Below are positions 39,044-47,853 of a DNA stretch of 64,000 nucleotides, one piece after another. Position 1 is the stretch's first letter, and the number at the start of each line of letters is the position of its first letter. The DNA is taken from the NCBI GenBank assembly GCA_046297495.1, contig JBKBIP010000032.1, forward strand, positions 1-64,000, in the 5' to 3' direction. The stretch is from JBKBIP01 sp046297495 (GTDB lineage: Bacteria > Planctomycetota > Planctomycetia > Gemmatales > Gemmataceae). The translations under genes were made by a program, and so were the position numbers. Under the pieces are notes generated by a model. The model was not told where the DNA came from. It searched no databases and worked only from the letters and a program-made list of their open reading frames with translations.

Positions 39044-39922
39044 TCATCCCGCTTTGCGTGCTTGTTGACTTGCCGCGATTCGTTGGAAACGCAGGATCGT
39101 GTAGTGCAGCAAATCCGCATGACAGGCCATTTCCAGCTGGCCGGTGGCCTTGTCGAAGAAGCGGGCGTCGGCGGGGTCGTCCCAGGTACGCAGGTGTTTG
39201 CGTAAGAAGGGATAGGTGGGCAAGGTGTGGCGTGAGATGTTGTGAACTTGGTCCAAGGTAAAGCCGGAAGATTGGGCCAGGGCGCGGTAGTTATCCAGGG
39301 AACACAAAACATTGATCGCGCCATAGGTGCGGCGCGTGGCCTCATCTTGGGAAGCATTGAAGGATTTCAAAACCGACACCGCATCTTCGGGGGGCACGAA
39401 ATCGGACAAGGCCAAGACACCGCCGGGCCGTAAGACGCGGCTGGCTTCGGCGAAGAACGCCCCCCGGTCGCCGAAGTGGAAAATACACTCCACGGCCAAG
39501 ATGCGGTCGAAGGAATCGTTCGGGAAAGGAAGCTGGCAAGCGTCGGCCTCGATGAACTCGACGCGGTTGCCGTTGTGGGGCCGAACTTCCTGGCGGGCGC
39601 GATCGAGTTGGCGGGCGTCGATGTTGACACCAATCATGTCCAGATTGCCGAAGCGTTCGTTCAGGCTGGCGATGGTGCCGCCGAAGCCACAACCGACATC
39701 GAGCACGCGCTGGCCGTCGTGAATCGCACCGGCCCGGATCACTTGTTGGCACAAGCGCTCGGCGGCGGCGGCGTAATCTTCCGGGCTGCCGTCGGCCTGA
39801 TCCGGCTCGTCCCAATAGCCCCAATGCACATGCTTGCCGAAAGCGATGGTGGTGACGGGTTCCTGCTTTTGCAGCCGGGCGAAGAGAATGTCAAAATACG
39901 GCGGGGCTTGTTTGTCGGACAT
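39044..39922 (-). CDS. Class I SAM-dependent methyltransferase
   Basis: A 292-residue methyltransferase. Motif I is VLDVGCGFGGTIASLNE, the acidic residue of the next strand is in MIGVNIDARQL, and VLRPGGVLALSDF marks motif post-III. It resembles methyltransferases acting on small molecules or polyketide-like and quinone substrates; the target is unknown. The ATG at 39922 follows GGAGTG at nine bases; a TTG two codons upstream is less likely. Confidence 0.88.
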   Translation of the reverse strand: MSDKQAPPYFDILFARLQKQEPVTTIAFGKHVHWGYWDEPDQADGSPEDYAAAAERLCQQVIRAGAIHDGQRVLDVGCGFGGTIASLNERFGNLDMIGVNIDARQLDRARQEVRPHNGNRVEFIEADACQLPFPNDSFDRILAVECIFHFGDRGAFFAEASRVLRPGGVLALSDFVPPEDAVSVLKSFNASQDEATRRTYGAINVLCSLDNYRALAQSSGFTLDQVHNISRHTLPTYPFLRKHLRTWDDPADARFFDKATGQLEMACHADLLHYTILRFQRIAASQQARKAG

Positions 39923-40258
39923 GGCCAATCACTCCGTTGATGAAGGAAAATTCACATCCTGGTATTGGCCCCGCATCGTACCAGCAAGCCGCCAACGCGG
40001 GCAAGCGGAAAAACGATTCGTTGTCCGGGAAACAGGGGGTTCGCTCGTCCTGNNNNNNNNNNNNNNNNNNNNNNNNNNNNNNNNNNNNNNNNNNNNNNNN
40101 NNNNNNNNNNNNNNNNNNNNNNNNNNNNNNNNNNNNNNNNNNNNNNNNNNNNATGGGAAAAGTTCGTCCTGTGTCGTATTTGAATTTACGGCGCCGCGCC
40201 TTGCCCATGTACAACCATCGAACGGCTCGAATCTCGGACAGCCATTGATTGGTGAATC
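39923..40258. other. Intergenic region with scaffold gap (N 40053-40152)
   Basis: The 336 bases hold 100 N. The octamer TCGTCCTG occurs on both sides of the gap, which could be an unresolved overlap or chance. No gene is visible in the known part. Confidence 0.55.
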
Positions 40259-41284
40259 TCAGATCGCCAGCTCATCCAACTCATCCATCAGCTTATCGAG
40301 ATCGTCTTTCGGCCCCTGTGGTTTGTCGGCTTGGCGTTTGGGGATGCCCATGGTCAGGCCGACGGCTTCACGACCATCGCGAACCAATTCGCGGTCGCGT
40401 TCTTGGGCGGCGATGTGCAGGGCGTCCGCGCCGCCGAACAGTTTGCTCAGGTCAATCTTGAGGCCGGTGATGGCGCCGACGGGAGCGCCGGCGATGGCGG
40501 GGGTCTTGTAATCAGGGAAGATGATCGCTTGTTCGGGGCAAACCCGGCTGCATGCCGGACAGCCTTTCTTGCAGCTGTCCTGATTCTCGACGAAGATGCG
40601 GTCGAGCGAATCGACGCCATAGACGCCGAATAGACAAAAATCGATGCACTCCATGCAATTGGTGCAGCGGCTATAGTCAATCACTGGATACCACCGGCGA
40701 TTCGGCTGTTGCAACAGCTGATCGGCGGTGAAGGCCGGTTTCTCGTCTGATTTGCCGTTACCGTTGACCAGGCTGCCCAGCTGTACCAAGGACGGTTGTG
40801 CCTGGGCGAGTTGTTTCTCGGCGCGGCGCTGCTGGCACTCCTCGGCGATGCGGCGAATTTCCTCCAGATAAGGTTGATGGTTAGCGAAGTCACGCAGATC
40901 GAGGCAATAAATGTGCCGGTCGGGCACGTCGAGAGCGCCGATCCCCTGGGGCGGTTCCGGTTCGCCGCCGTCGTCCTCCTCGTCGTCGGCATCGGCGGGT
41001 TTCAGTTGGGTTTCGCCCCAGTGTCCCTTGATGCCGTCACGGTCGAGCACCCAGAAGGCGGCGCGAGGGAACATCCAGGCGAGGACCACCAAATCGCCGC
41101 TGATTCCTTCCAGGAATAATCGGCCGGTGTGGTCGGGGCCAAGATCATACAGATAAGGAATCACCGACACATCCAAACCTGGCTCCATGATCAGGGCGGC
41201 GGTGAGCGCTTCCTCCAAGGCCCGCTTGCGCGGGTCTTTGCCTTGCGCTTGGGACAGTACGACGGTCAGACGCTGACGACTCAT
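40259..41284 (-). CDS. Ferredoxin-type 2x[4Fe-4S] protein of unknown role
   Basis: A 341-residue cytoplasmic protein. Two [4Fe-4S] boxes lie in the C-terminal half: CTNCMECIDFC and CKKGCPACSRVCP. The N-terminal half (LTVVLSQAQGKDPRKRALEEAL and onward) matches no family I know, and a linker is very acidic (ADADDEEDDGGEPEPP). The C-terminus is Lys/Asp-rich. The gene starts eight bases after the GcvH-like gene, so both are co-expressed. It may pass electrons to a partner that handles the lipoyl carrier; this is inference. Confidence 0.82.
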   Translation of the reverse strand: MSRQRLTVVLSQAQGKDPRKRALEEALTAALIMEPGLDVSVIPYLYDLGPDHTGRLFLEGISGDLVVLAWMFPRAAFWVLDRDGIKGHWGETQLKPADADDEEDDGGEPEPPQGIGALDVPDRHIYCLDLRDFANHQPYLEEIRRIAEECQQRRAEKQLAQAQPSLVQLGSLVNGNGKSDEKPAFTADQLLQQPNRRWYPVIDYSRCTNCMECIDFCLFGVYGVDSLDRIFVENQDSCKKGCPACSRVCPEQAIIFPDYKTPAIAGAPVGAITGLKIDLSKLFGGADALHIAAQERDRELVRDGREAVGLTMGIPKRQADKPQGPKDDLDKLMDELDELAI

Positions 41285-41292
41285 GGGGGGTC

Positions 41293-41760
41293 TCAATCTG
41301 CTTCGGTGTTAATTTTGCCCTTAATCAGCCGCTGGGTTTTCTCCCAGTTATCGGCCAGGTATTGATGATACTCGGCGACATTCAAGAGGCCAACATCCTG
41401 CCCCTCGATTTCCAACAGCCAGCCGGCGCCGTAGTTATCGACGTTGATCGGCGTGGGATCATTCAGTAACTCCTCATTGAAACAAGTCAAGACGCCGTCC
41501 AAGGGGGCGTATAAATCGGACACCGCCTTGGAAGTCTCAATGTGGCCGATCTCCTGCAAGAAACGAATCGTGTCGCCGGCGCTGACGTGCCAATCGAGGA
41601 AATACACGTCCTGCATCAAACGGACGGCGTAGGAGGTAAAACCAAATCGATGCCGAGTGCCATCCGATCGGCACCACATGTGATTGCGCACCGCATAGCG
41701 CAACTCACCGGGCAGGTGAGCCGGGAACTTGCCCATCAGGAAGGTCAGGTCGTCGGGCAT
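41293..41760 (-). CDS. GcvH-like lipoyl carrier protein
   Basis: A 155-residue protein of the glycine-cleavage H-protein fold. The lipoylation site is Lys78 in IETSKAVSDLYAPLDG, and SYAVRLMQDVYFLDWHVSAGD is the preceding GcvH-like strand. No gcvT or gcvP is nearby; instead it is flanked by a ferredoxin-type protein and a HemN-like radical SAM protein. GcvH paralogues also serve as lipoyl carriers in sulfur metabolism and other systems, so a role in glycine cleavage should not be assumed. The N-terminus is somewhat longer than in standard H-protein. Confidence 0.85.
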   Translation of the reverse strand: MPDDLTFLMGKFPAHLPGELRYAVRNHMWCRSDGTRHRFGFTSYAVRLMQDVYFLDWHVSAGDTIRFLQEIGHIETSKAVSDLYAPLDGVLTCFNEELLNDPTPINVDNYGAGWLLEIEGQDVGLLNVAEYHQYLADNWEKTQRLIKGKINTEAD

Positions 41761-41784
41761 AATCAGATGGATGGAAAAGATCGG

Positions 41785-41809
41785 GTCGCTGTTGGCTCCC
41801 CGCTAAACG
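41785..41809 (+). repeat. Diverged copy of family A repeat
   Basis: The sequence ends GGCTCCCCGCTAAACG and keeps the GCTAAACG core. It lies between the HemN-like and GcvH-like genes. Confidence 0.45.
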
Positions 41810-41821
41810 AAACCGAAAATT

Positions 41822-43267
41822 TCACGTATAACGCGCCCCGCGATGCGCTTCCTCGAAGAACGTCGGCAGCAGCCGGTCCACTTGCAACAGCCCCTGACGC
41901 GTCACGCGCACGCCGTCGTCATGGACGACCAAATAGCCCTCCTCGGCCAATTCTTGAAACCCCTCGGCGAAGACATCGAGAATATCCACAGCGAATTTTC
42001 GCTGGAAGTAGCCTGCGTCGAGGGAGCCGGTTTTGAGCTGCAGGATCATCTCGCGGATGAGCCGCTGTCGGGGTGTCACCGGCAGGGCCCGGCCCAGCGG
42101 CAGCTCCCCCGCCTGGCACATGGCGACGTATTGCTCCCAGGTATCGACATTCTGAATGTGAACCCCGCGGGCGTGGCCAAAGGAAGCGACGCCGGTGCCG
42201 AACATGTCCGCCCCATGCCACAAGCTATCGCGGTACACGAAGCGGCAGGTTTGTTTATTCTTGACCATTGTATAGGCGCTGGAAACCTCGTATCCCGCGC
42301 GGGCCAATTCATTGAAGGCGTAATCGACCCAGGCCCGTTTCGTCGGCCAATCGGCAATGGCCGTGGGCCGTGAGCGGGGGGCCGTGGGCAGGTAAAAATC
42401 TTGCTGTTCGGCCTCGCTGCTGCCAACTGCCGACTGCCGACTGCCGACTGTTAGCAATTCCTTCGAGAAGACGGTGTTGAATGGCAATTCCAATTGGTAG
42501 ATGGTCACACTGTCGGGGGCCAGCTCGATGGTTTTAGCGACGCAGTTTTGCCAGTTGTCCCAGGTTTCCCCGATCATGCCGGCGATCAGGTCGATGTTGA
42601 TTTGGTCGAAGCCGATTTCCCTGGCCCAGTCGTAAGCCCGGAAAATCTCGGCGGAATGGTGGGCACGACCATTGGCTTCGAGAATTTGGTCATCGAAGTT
42701 TTCGATCCCCAAGCTCAAGCGCGTGACGCCGATTTCCTTCAACGTCTCCAGTTTGTGTTGTTGCAAGGTGCCCGGCTCGCACTCGAATGTCACCTCGGCG
42801 GCCCCGTGCCAGGGGAGCACCGCTTGCAGGCGCTCGACGAGCTTACACAGCTGCGCCGCGCTCAGGTACGACGGGGTGCCGCCGCCGAAATAGACATAGT
42901 GCAAGGGCCGACCGCCAATGATGGGAAGCCGGCTCACCATCTCGACTTCCCGGCTCAGGGCGTCGAGGTAGGTTTCCACGTCGCGGGCGTTCTTATCGGT
43001 ATAAACGCGGAAATAGCAAAATTTGCAGCGCTTCCGGCAGAATGGAATATGCAGATACAGCCCCAGCGGCGTTCCCGGTACAGGCGTGGCATGGAGCGCC
43101 TGTTGGGCCGCCGGCAAGTGCTCCGCGCTCCAGAACGAGAACGGCGGATAATTGGCCACGAAATAATTGCCCAGGCTGGTCTTCTCTTGGGTTGCTTCCG
43201 TCATTGTCATACCTTGGGATTGAAGCAAGGGGGGCTGAACGAAACGCAGGGCTGGCGGGAACAACAT
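41822..43267 (-). CDS. HemN/HemW-like radical SAM protein with repeat-derived insertion
   Basis: A 481-residue radical SAM protein of the coproporphyrinogen-oxidase-like superfamily (HemN, HemW, ChuW). The cluster motif is Cys77-x3-Cys81-x2-Cys84 (HIPFCRKRCKFCYF), followed by YVYFGGGTPSYLS and a GIENFDDQILEANGRAH segment. About 35 residues after FSKELL (TVGSRQSAVGSSE and onward) come from heptanucleotide repeats and look like an insertion in a loop. The ATG at 43267 has AAGGAG five bases upstream, better than later starts at 43210 and 43204. It heads an operon with the lipoyl carrier and ferredoxin-type genes, so a haem role is not implied. Confidence 0.88.
   Translation of the reverse strand: MLFPPALRFVQPPLLQSQGMTMTEATQEKTSLGNYFVANYPPFSFWSAEHLPAAQQALHATPVPGTPLGLYLHIPFCRKRCKFCYFRVYTDKNARDVETYLDALSREVEMVSRLPIIGGRPLHYVYFGGGTPSYLSAAQLCKLVERLQAVLPWHGAAEVTFECEPGTLQQHKLETLKEIGVTRLSLGIENFDDQILEANGRAHHSAEIFRAYDWAREIGFDQINIDLIAGMIGETWDNWQNCVAKTIELAPDSVTIYQLELPFNTVFSKELLTVGSRQSAVGSSEAEQQDFYLPTAPRSRPTAIADWPTKRAWVDYAFNELARAGYEVSSAYTMVKNKQTCRFVYRDSLWHGADMFGTGVASFGHARGVHIQNVDTWEQYVAMCQAGELPLGRALPVTPRQRLIREMILQLKTGSLDAGYFQRKFAVDILDVFAEGFQELAEEGYLVVHDDGVRVTRQGLLQVDRLLPTFFEEAHRGARYT
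42361..42455 (-). repeat. Two heptanucleotide tandem repeats within the radical SAM gene
   Basis: From 42361 the plus strand reads in sevens: CCGTGGG, CCGTGAG, CGGGGGG, CCGTGGG. From 42421 it reads TGCCAAC, then TGCCGAC three times, then TGTTAGC. These short tandem heptamers resemble those dispersed in some cyanobacterial genomes. The coding frame is kept throughout. Confidence 0.75.
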
Positions 43268-43437
43268 GCTCTCTCCTTCATTCAGCCTATAGGCAATCGC
43301 GCGGCAAATCAACCAGGAAAGCGGGATTCTCGCCGCCCCACGCTGAGAGCATTTTTTCCTTGCCATTGCCGCTCGGAATCGGCACCATACAACGCTGTTA
43401 AACCTTCTCTGTTTCCCACCTTCGCAGGAGTCATGCC

Positions 43438-44103
43438 ATGATGAGAACACTTTCCCTGTTGACCGCTGGCGTTGTCACTCTCTCACTTGCGGTGGTTAGT
43501 CAGGCCGCCGACAACACCCCGCCGCCCGGCTTCAAGCTGTTGTTTAACGGCAAGGACCTGGATGGCTGGCAGGGAGTCATCTCCGTCAAGGAGCGGGCCA
43601 AGTTGTCGCCGGAACAGCTCGCGGAACGGCAAAAAGCGGTGAATGCCAAGATTCTGCCCCATTGGACCGTGCAAGACGGCGTCCTCATGTACGACGGCAA
43701 AGGCAATAGCTTGCAAACCGTCAGGGATTACGGCGATTTCGAGCTATACGTGGATTGGAAGATTGGCCCCAAGGGGGATAGCGGTATCTATTTGCGCGGC
43801 CAACCGCAAGTGCAAATCTGGGACAACCCCATCGGCTCCGGCGGACTGTTCAACAATCAAAAGAACCCGCGCAATCCTCTGAAGAAAGCCGACAAGCCAG
43901 CGGGTGAATGGAACACCTTCCACATCATCATGAAAGGGGACAAGGTGACGGTGCACCTCAACGGCGAACTGGTGGTCGATAACGTGCCGCTGGAAAACTA
44001 CTGGGAACGCGGCCAGCCGTTGCCGGAAAAAGGCCCCATCGAGCTGCAACACCACGGCGACCCATTGTTTTTCAAAAACATCTACATCAAAGAATTGAAT
44101 TGA
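43438..44103 (+). CDS. Secreted DUF1080 protein (3-keto-disaccharide hydrolase-like)
   Basis: A 221-residue exported protein. A signal peptide (RTLSLLTAGVVTLSLAVVSQA) is followed by the DUF1080 hallmark FKLLFNGKDLDGWQG, a concanavalin-like beta sandwich. Further segments DFELYVDWKIGPKGDSGIYLRG and WNTFHIIMKGDKVTVHLNGELV are typical. Family members bind or hydrolyse glycans and are numerous in planctomycetes. The ATG at 43438 has AGGAG seven bases upstream; the next codon is also ATG. Confidence 0.93.
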   Translation: MMRTLSLLTAGVVTLSLAVVSQAADNTPPPGFKLLFNGKDLDGWQGVISVKERAKLSPEQLAERQKAVNAKILPHWTVQDGVLMYDGKGNSLQTVRDYGDFELYVDWKIGPKGDSGIYLRGQPQVQIWDNPIGSGGLFNNQKNPRNPLKKADKPAGEWNTFHIIMKGDKVTVHLNGELVVDNVPLENYWERGQPLPEKGPIELQHHGDPLFFKNIYIKELN

Positions 44104-44125
44104 TAAATAATCGCAACAAATAAAT

Positions 44126-44189
44126 GTTTAGCCGATGAGCCGCAGGCGAGTCATCCCATCCGCTCGCCTGCGGCTCGTTTGCTAAACGG
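44126..44189. terminator. Bidirectional hairpin made of two inverted family A repeats
   Basis: A perfect 14-bp stem, GAGCCGCAGGCGAG (44137-44150) with CTCGCCTGCGGCTC (44163-44176), is extended by TTTAGC/GCTAAA. Each arm is a copy of the family A repeat in opposite orientation. It lies between the converging DUF1080 and RlmI-type genes and probably terminates both. Confidence 0.7.
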
Positions 44190-44197
44190 TTATCTCC

Positions 44198-45391
44198 TCA
44201 CCGCACCCGGCTGATCAGGCATTTCAAATAATTCGATTCCAGACAGGTCGCCGACACCGGATGATCGGCGGCTTGGCCGCGCTGTTCGAGGATTTGCACG
44301 TCGCGGCGTTCCTCGACGGCGAGCTGAGCGAGCAGGTCTTCCAGCATGTCACGCGTGACCAAGCCGGAGCAGCAGCAAGTGACGAGGATACCGTCGGGAT
44401 TCAACAAGCGCAGGGCCAGCGTCTGCAAGCGCCGATAGCCGCGCAGGGCGTCCTCGACGGCGTGGCGGGCGCGGGCGAACTTAGGGGGATCGAGAATCAC
44501 CAAGTCGAAGCGTTCGCCGGTTTCTGTCAGCTGGGCGAGATGAGCGAAGACATCCCCACAGACAAAGGACACCTGATCATCCAAGCCGTTGAGCTGGGCG
44601 TTGTCCCGCGCCAAGGCCAAGGCCGGCTCGGAGACATCCAGACCCAGAACGGAGCGGGCGCCGGCGTGGGCGGCGTGCAGACCGAAGCCGCCGGTGTAGC
44701 AGAAAGCGTCCAGCACGCGTCGCCCCGCCGCCAACCGGGCCACGGCTTGGCGATTGTCGCGCTGATCGAGATAAAAGCCGGTCTTTTGCCCTTCGGCGAG
44801 ATGCACCCGAAAGCGCAGCCCGGCTTCCTCGATAACAATGGGTTCGCTCGGCACGCTGCCCCATAGGGGACCATCGTGCAGCTCCAACCCTTCCAATTGT
44901 CCGATGCCGCGCTCGGTGCGCAGATACATCCCCGCCACGCCAGTCAGCTCGCGGAGCAGCTCAACGAACAGGTCTTTCCGCCGCGCCAGTCCCAGGGCCG
45001 TGAATTGCAGCGCCAGCCAGCGGTCATAGCGATCCACCGTGACACCGGACAGAAAATCCGCTTCGCTGAACACCAGCCGGCAAGCGTGGCCGGCCCGATC
45101 CAGACCAAGAAGGTCGCGGCGCAAGCGGATGGCATCGGCCAGTCTCTCTCGGAAAAAATCGGCGTCCAAATCGCGCTCCGGCTCCCAGCTGTAGAGACGT
45201 ACGCGAATCTTGCTTTGGCTGTTGTACAGGCCTCGTGCCACGAAATTGTCACCGTGGGAGACAAGATCAACCACGTCACCGTCAGCGGGTTGTCCCTCGA
45301 CGGCGGCAATGGCCCCGGCATAGACCCAGGGATGGCGGCCAAAAAAAGGTCTGGCGCGGCGCGGTTGCAAGATGACACGGGCTGGAGGCAT
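44198..45391 (-). CDS. RlmI-family class I rRNA methyltransferase
   Basis: A 397-residue SAM-dependent methyltransferase with the RlmI/YccW layout: an N-terminal PUA domain (VILQPRRARPFFGRHPWVYAGAI), a central EEHEA-like part and a Rossmann domain with VLDAFCYTGGFGLHAAHAG and the catalytic LVILDPPKF. The last motif belongs to enzymes that modify rRNA cytosines; 23S C1962 is the E. coli RlmI site. The start is either the ATG at 45391 or a GTG at 45400 that overlaps the regulator stop (GTGA). Confidence 0.9.
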   Translation of the reverse strand: MPPARVILQPRRARPFFGRHPWVYAGAIAAVEGQPADGDVVDLVSHGDNFVARGLYNSQSKIRVRLYSWEPERDLDADFFRERLADAIRLRRDLLGLDRAGHACRLVFSEADFLSGVTVDRYDRWLALQFTALGLARRKDLFVELLRELTGVAGMYLRTERGIGQLEGLELHDGPLWGSVPSEPIVIEEAGLRFRVHLAEGQKTGFYLDQRDNRQAVARLAAGRRVLDAFCYTGGFGLHAAHAGARSVLGLDVSEPALALARDNAQLNGLDDQVSFVCGDVFAHLAQLTETGERFDLVILDPPKFARARHAVEDALRGYRRLQTLALRLLNPDGILVTCCCSGLVTRDMLEDLLAQLAVEERRDVQILEQRGQAADHPVSATCLESNYLKCLISRVR

Positions 45392-45396
45392 GATGC

Positions 45397-45858
45397 TCAC
45401 TTTCCGCCCTGTTCCACGGCTTCGATGTAGGCCAGGGCGCGATCCAGCTCGCGCTTATTCCGCCGGCTTTTGAGCAATGATTTGACACGCAGCAGCAATT
45501 CGTTCTTGTTGATCGGCTTGGTCAGGAAATCATCGGTGCCGGCCTCGACGGCGCGGTCGATGTCGCTGGATTGATCGAGCGCCGTCACCATCAAAACGGC
45601 GATGTCGCGCGTGGCGGGGTCGGCACGCAGCTGTTTGCACACCTCGAAGCCGCTAATCTTCGGCATCATGATGTCCAGCAAGATCAGATCGGGGTTCCAT
45701 TCACGCACCTGGCGCAAGGTTTCCTCGCCATCGGCGGCGATCCGTGTTTCGTAGTCGGTCTCGCTCAGATAGGCTTCGAGCAGCTCGACTCCTTGCGGAT
45801 TGTCGTCGGCGATTAAAATACGGGGCGCCGTGGTGGTTTCTGGATGTTCGCTTGGCAT
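45397..45858 (-). CDS. CheY-like single-domain response regulator
   Basis: A 153-residue receiver protein. The acidic pair is Asp18-Asp19 (LIADDN), the phospho-acceptor Asp62 (LILLDIMMPKISG), with Thr92 and Lys114 (LTKPINK) completing the site. No output domain follows, only a basic helix (LLKSRRNKRELDRALAYIEA). The ATG at 45858 has GGAGG five bases upstream. Its kinase is not encoded nearby. It overlaps or abuts the RlmI-type gene, so the two are co-translated. Confidence 0.93.
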   Translation of the reverse strand: MPSEHPETTTAPRILIADDNPQGVELLEAYLSETDYETRIAADGEETLRQVREWNPDLILLDIMMPKISGFEVCKQLRADPATRDIAVLMVTALDQSSDIDRAVEAGTDDFLTKPINKNELLLRVKSLLKSRRNKRELDRALAYIEAVEQGGK

Positions 45859-46081
45859 CCTGACCTCCCCCTTGGGCAAACAACAAACAACGACCGGGAC
45901 CGTTCCCGATGCCAACCATCGAAGCGGTGCCGGACTTATTCGCAACCAGTGGAGATTATTATAAAGGGAAGTCCACGAGGAGAAAGCGAAAGGCGGGGCT
46001 TTTTGAGTTTAGGAGGTGGGATCGGCGCGCGCGGCCCAACGCGCGGCCGAGCGCGACGATCCATTATCACCATGCGCTTGA

Positions 46082-46858
46082 TTACGTGTCAAACTCCGGG
46101 CGGCGTTTGCACAGCTGGGCTTGCAGTCGGGAGACGATGCTGGAGTGCATTTGACTGACGCGCGATTCGCTCAGGTCAAGCGTGGCGCCGATCTCTTTCA
46201 TCGTCATATCTTCGTAATAATAGAGAATGATGATCAACCGCTCATTGCGGTTGAGACCGCGCGTGACCAACCGCATCAGATCGCGGTTTTGCAAGCGGTG
46301 GGTTGGGTCCTCGGCTTTGCGGTCTTCTAGAATGTCGATTTCACGCACATCCTTGTAACTGTCGGTCTCGTACCATTTCTTGTTCAAGCTGACCAAGCTA
46401 ACGGCGGTGGCCTCGCCGAGCATCTTGTCGAGGTCTTCGAGCGACAGGCCGAGCTTCTCGGCCAGCTCCTCCGGGCGCGGCGGTCGGCCATGCTCGGCTT
46501 CGAGGGCCTTGCGTGCTTCTTCGAGCTTGCTGGCCTTGCTGCGCACCAGCCGCGGCACCCAATCCATGGTCCGCAACTCGTCGAGCATGGCCCCGCGAAT
46601 GCGGGGCACGCAGTAGGTCTCGAACTTGACTCCTCGTTCCAAGTCGAAGGCGTCAATGGCATCCATCAAGCCAAACACCCCGGCGCTGATCAGGTCATCC
46701 AGCTCCACCCCTTCGGGCAGCCGCGACCAGATGCGCTCGGCATTGTATTTGACCAATGGCAAATAAATCTCGACCAGCTGATTGCGAAGCTCCACTGTTG
46801 GTTCCGCGCGATAGTCTCGCCACAGCTGTTGGACATCCACGTCCACGTGTGTCGCCAT
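46082..46858 (-). CDS. RNA polymerase sigma factor, FliA/WhiG family
   Basis: A 258-residue alternative sigma factor. Region 2 is visible in YLPLVKYNAERIWSRLP, ELDDLISAGVFGLMDAID and the core-binding FETYCVPRIRGAMLDELR; region 4 ends with MTMKEIGATLDLSESRVSQMHSSIVSRLQ. These are the family motifs of FliA, WhiG and SigD. No flagellar or anti-sigma (FlgM) gene is in the window, so the regulon could be motility or something else. The ATG at 46858 follows GGGAGGGGAG. Confidence 0.94.
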   Translation of the reverse strand: MATHVDVDVQQLWRDYRAEPTVELRNQLVEIYLPLVKYNAERIWSRLPEGVELDDLISAGVFGLMDAIDAFDLERGVKFETYCVPRIRGAMLDELRTMDWVPRLVRSKASKLEEARKALEAEHGRPPRPEELAEKLGLSLEDLDKMLGEATAVSLVSLNKKWYETDSYKDVREIDILEDRKAEDPTHRLQNRDLMRLVTRGLNRNERLIIILYYYEDMTMKEIGATLDLSESRVSQMHSSIVSRLQAQLCKRRPEFDT

Positions 46859-47853
46859 GCGCTCCCCTCCCTGTTGTTTGGCAAGCGGAGTCACTGCCCC
46901 CTGTGCTCGTGGTCGTTGTTTCCCTGAGACGGTCCACGGACGAAAGCCGTGCGCCGGTCACTGGCATAGCGCTGGGAAATAACCACTACCCCTAGAAGCA
47001 TGTAGCGGCGGAAGGTTCATTTCCTCCCCGACCCCCGCCGTCCGCGCCGGCACCTCTGGGAATTATCCCCCTCCCCAAGGCGCCGGCCGCGACAGGCTGA
47101 CAGCGCGCCGGGCATCGTCCCCCGCCCGGCGAACCGTTCTGGCCTCTCGCATTCAGGGCCGGTCGTGCCGAGCCCCGCCTGCCGAACCCCGTCATCACGG
47201 CCTCAAGCCGAGGCCGATTGTTCCCTACTTATCGACCACTCGTAGCGCTTCCCTGCAAGAAAACCAGCAAAATCCATCGAATCGGATTTCCCGTTTCGGC
47301 GTGCCGCGCGCGGTTGGCCTTGGAGCCAGTCACGCTTAGGCAACACGGCCAAGATCCAACTCCGAGAAGTCAGACCGCGACCCAATGAATGCCCACTCCC
47401 TTTTGTTCGGGATCAGGCACTTGGCACACGGAATAATTCTTGCTTTGAGAAGGGGGGCTTATAAAGATCGAAACGCTTTCTGTCCAGACGAATTTGTGAA
47501 GAGAGATTCCCAGCGGGGACCGTGTCCGAATTTGGTACAACCACATTAGTTATACCATCGCCGGGAGCCTTTCGGTCTCATTGGGGGCAAGCCGCGCCAG
47601 AAGCACTGATAGAGAAGGGGAAACGGCGTGTGGAACCTGCTCTGGACATCGAGCCAGAGATGGCGGGCATCGGAAGCGGCTTGGATAGTGACAGTGGCTT
47701 AGCGAACTCGACCCCTGAAGCGGGTCATGGTTCCTGTTATATCCTTTTCTTTTGTCTAGGGCCTGGCTCGAATGGCGGAACAGCGGTTTGCGCGGGCGGT
47801 GGTCTCCCCCGCGCGAACCGTTGCATCCGATGCCGCGCCAGCCAGTGCTTCCG
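46859..47853. other. Nearly 1 kb without a convincing gene upstream of the sigma factor gene
   Basis: Neither strand has a frame with a recognisable product or good ribosome site between the sigma factor and the RmlA-like gene. The part 46990-47200 is very GC-rich with many short inverted repeats, while 47380-47520 is AT-richer. I looked for features of RNase P RNA, tmRNA, SRP RNA and c-di-GMP-I riboswitches and did not find them. A long leader of the sigma gene or an unrecognised RNA is possible. Confidence 0.5.

Noticed and set aside
41293..41760. Ordinary glycine-cleavage H protein
   Set aside because: No gcvT or gcvP nearby and the operon partners are redox proteins, though a dispersed gcv system cannot be ruled out.
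46859..47853. RNase P RNA, tmRNA, SRP RNA or c-di-GMP-I riboswitch
   Set aside because: Searched by eye on both strands for their conserved cores; none was found.
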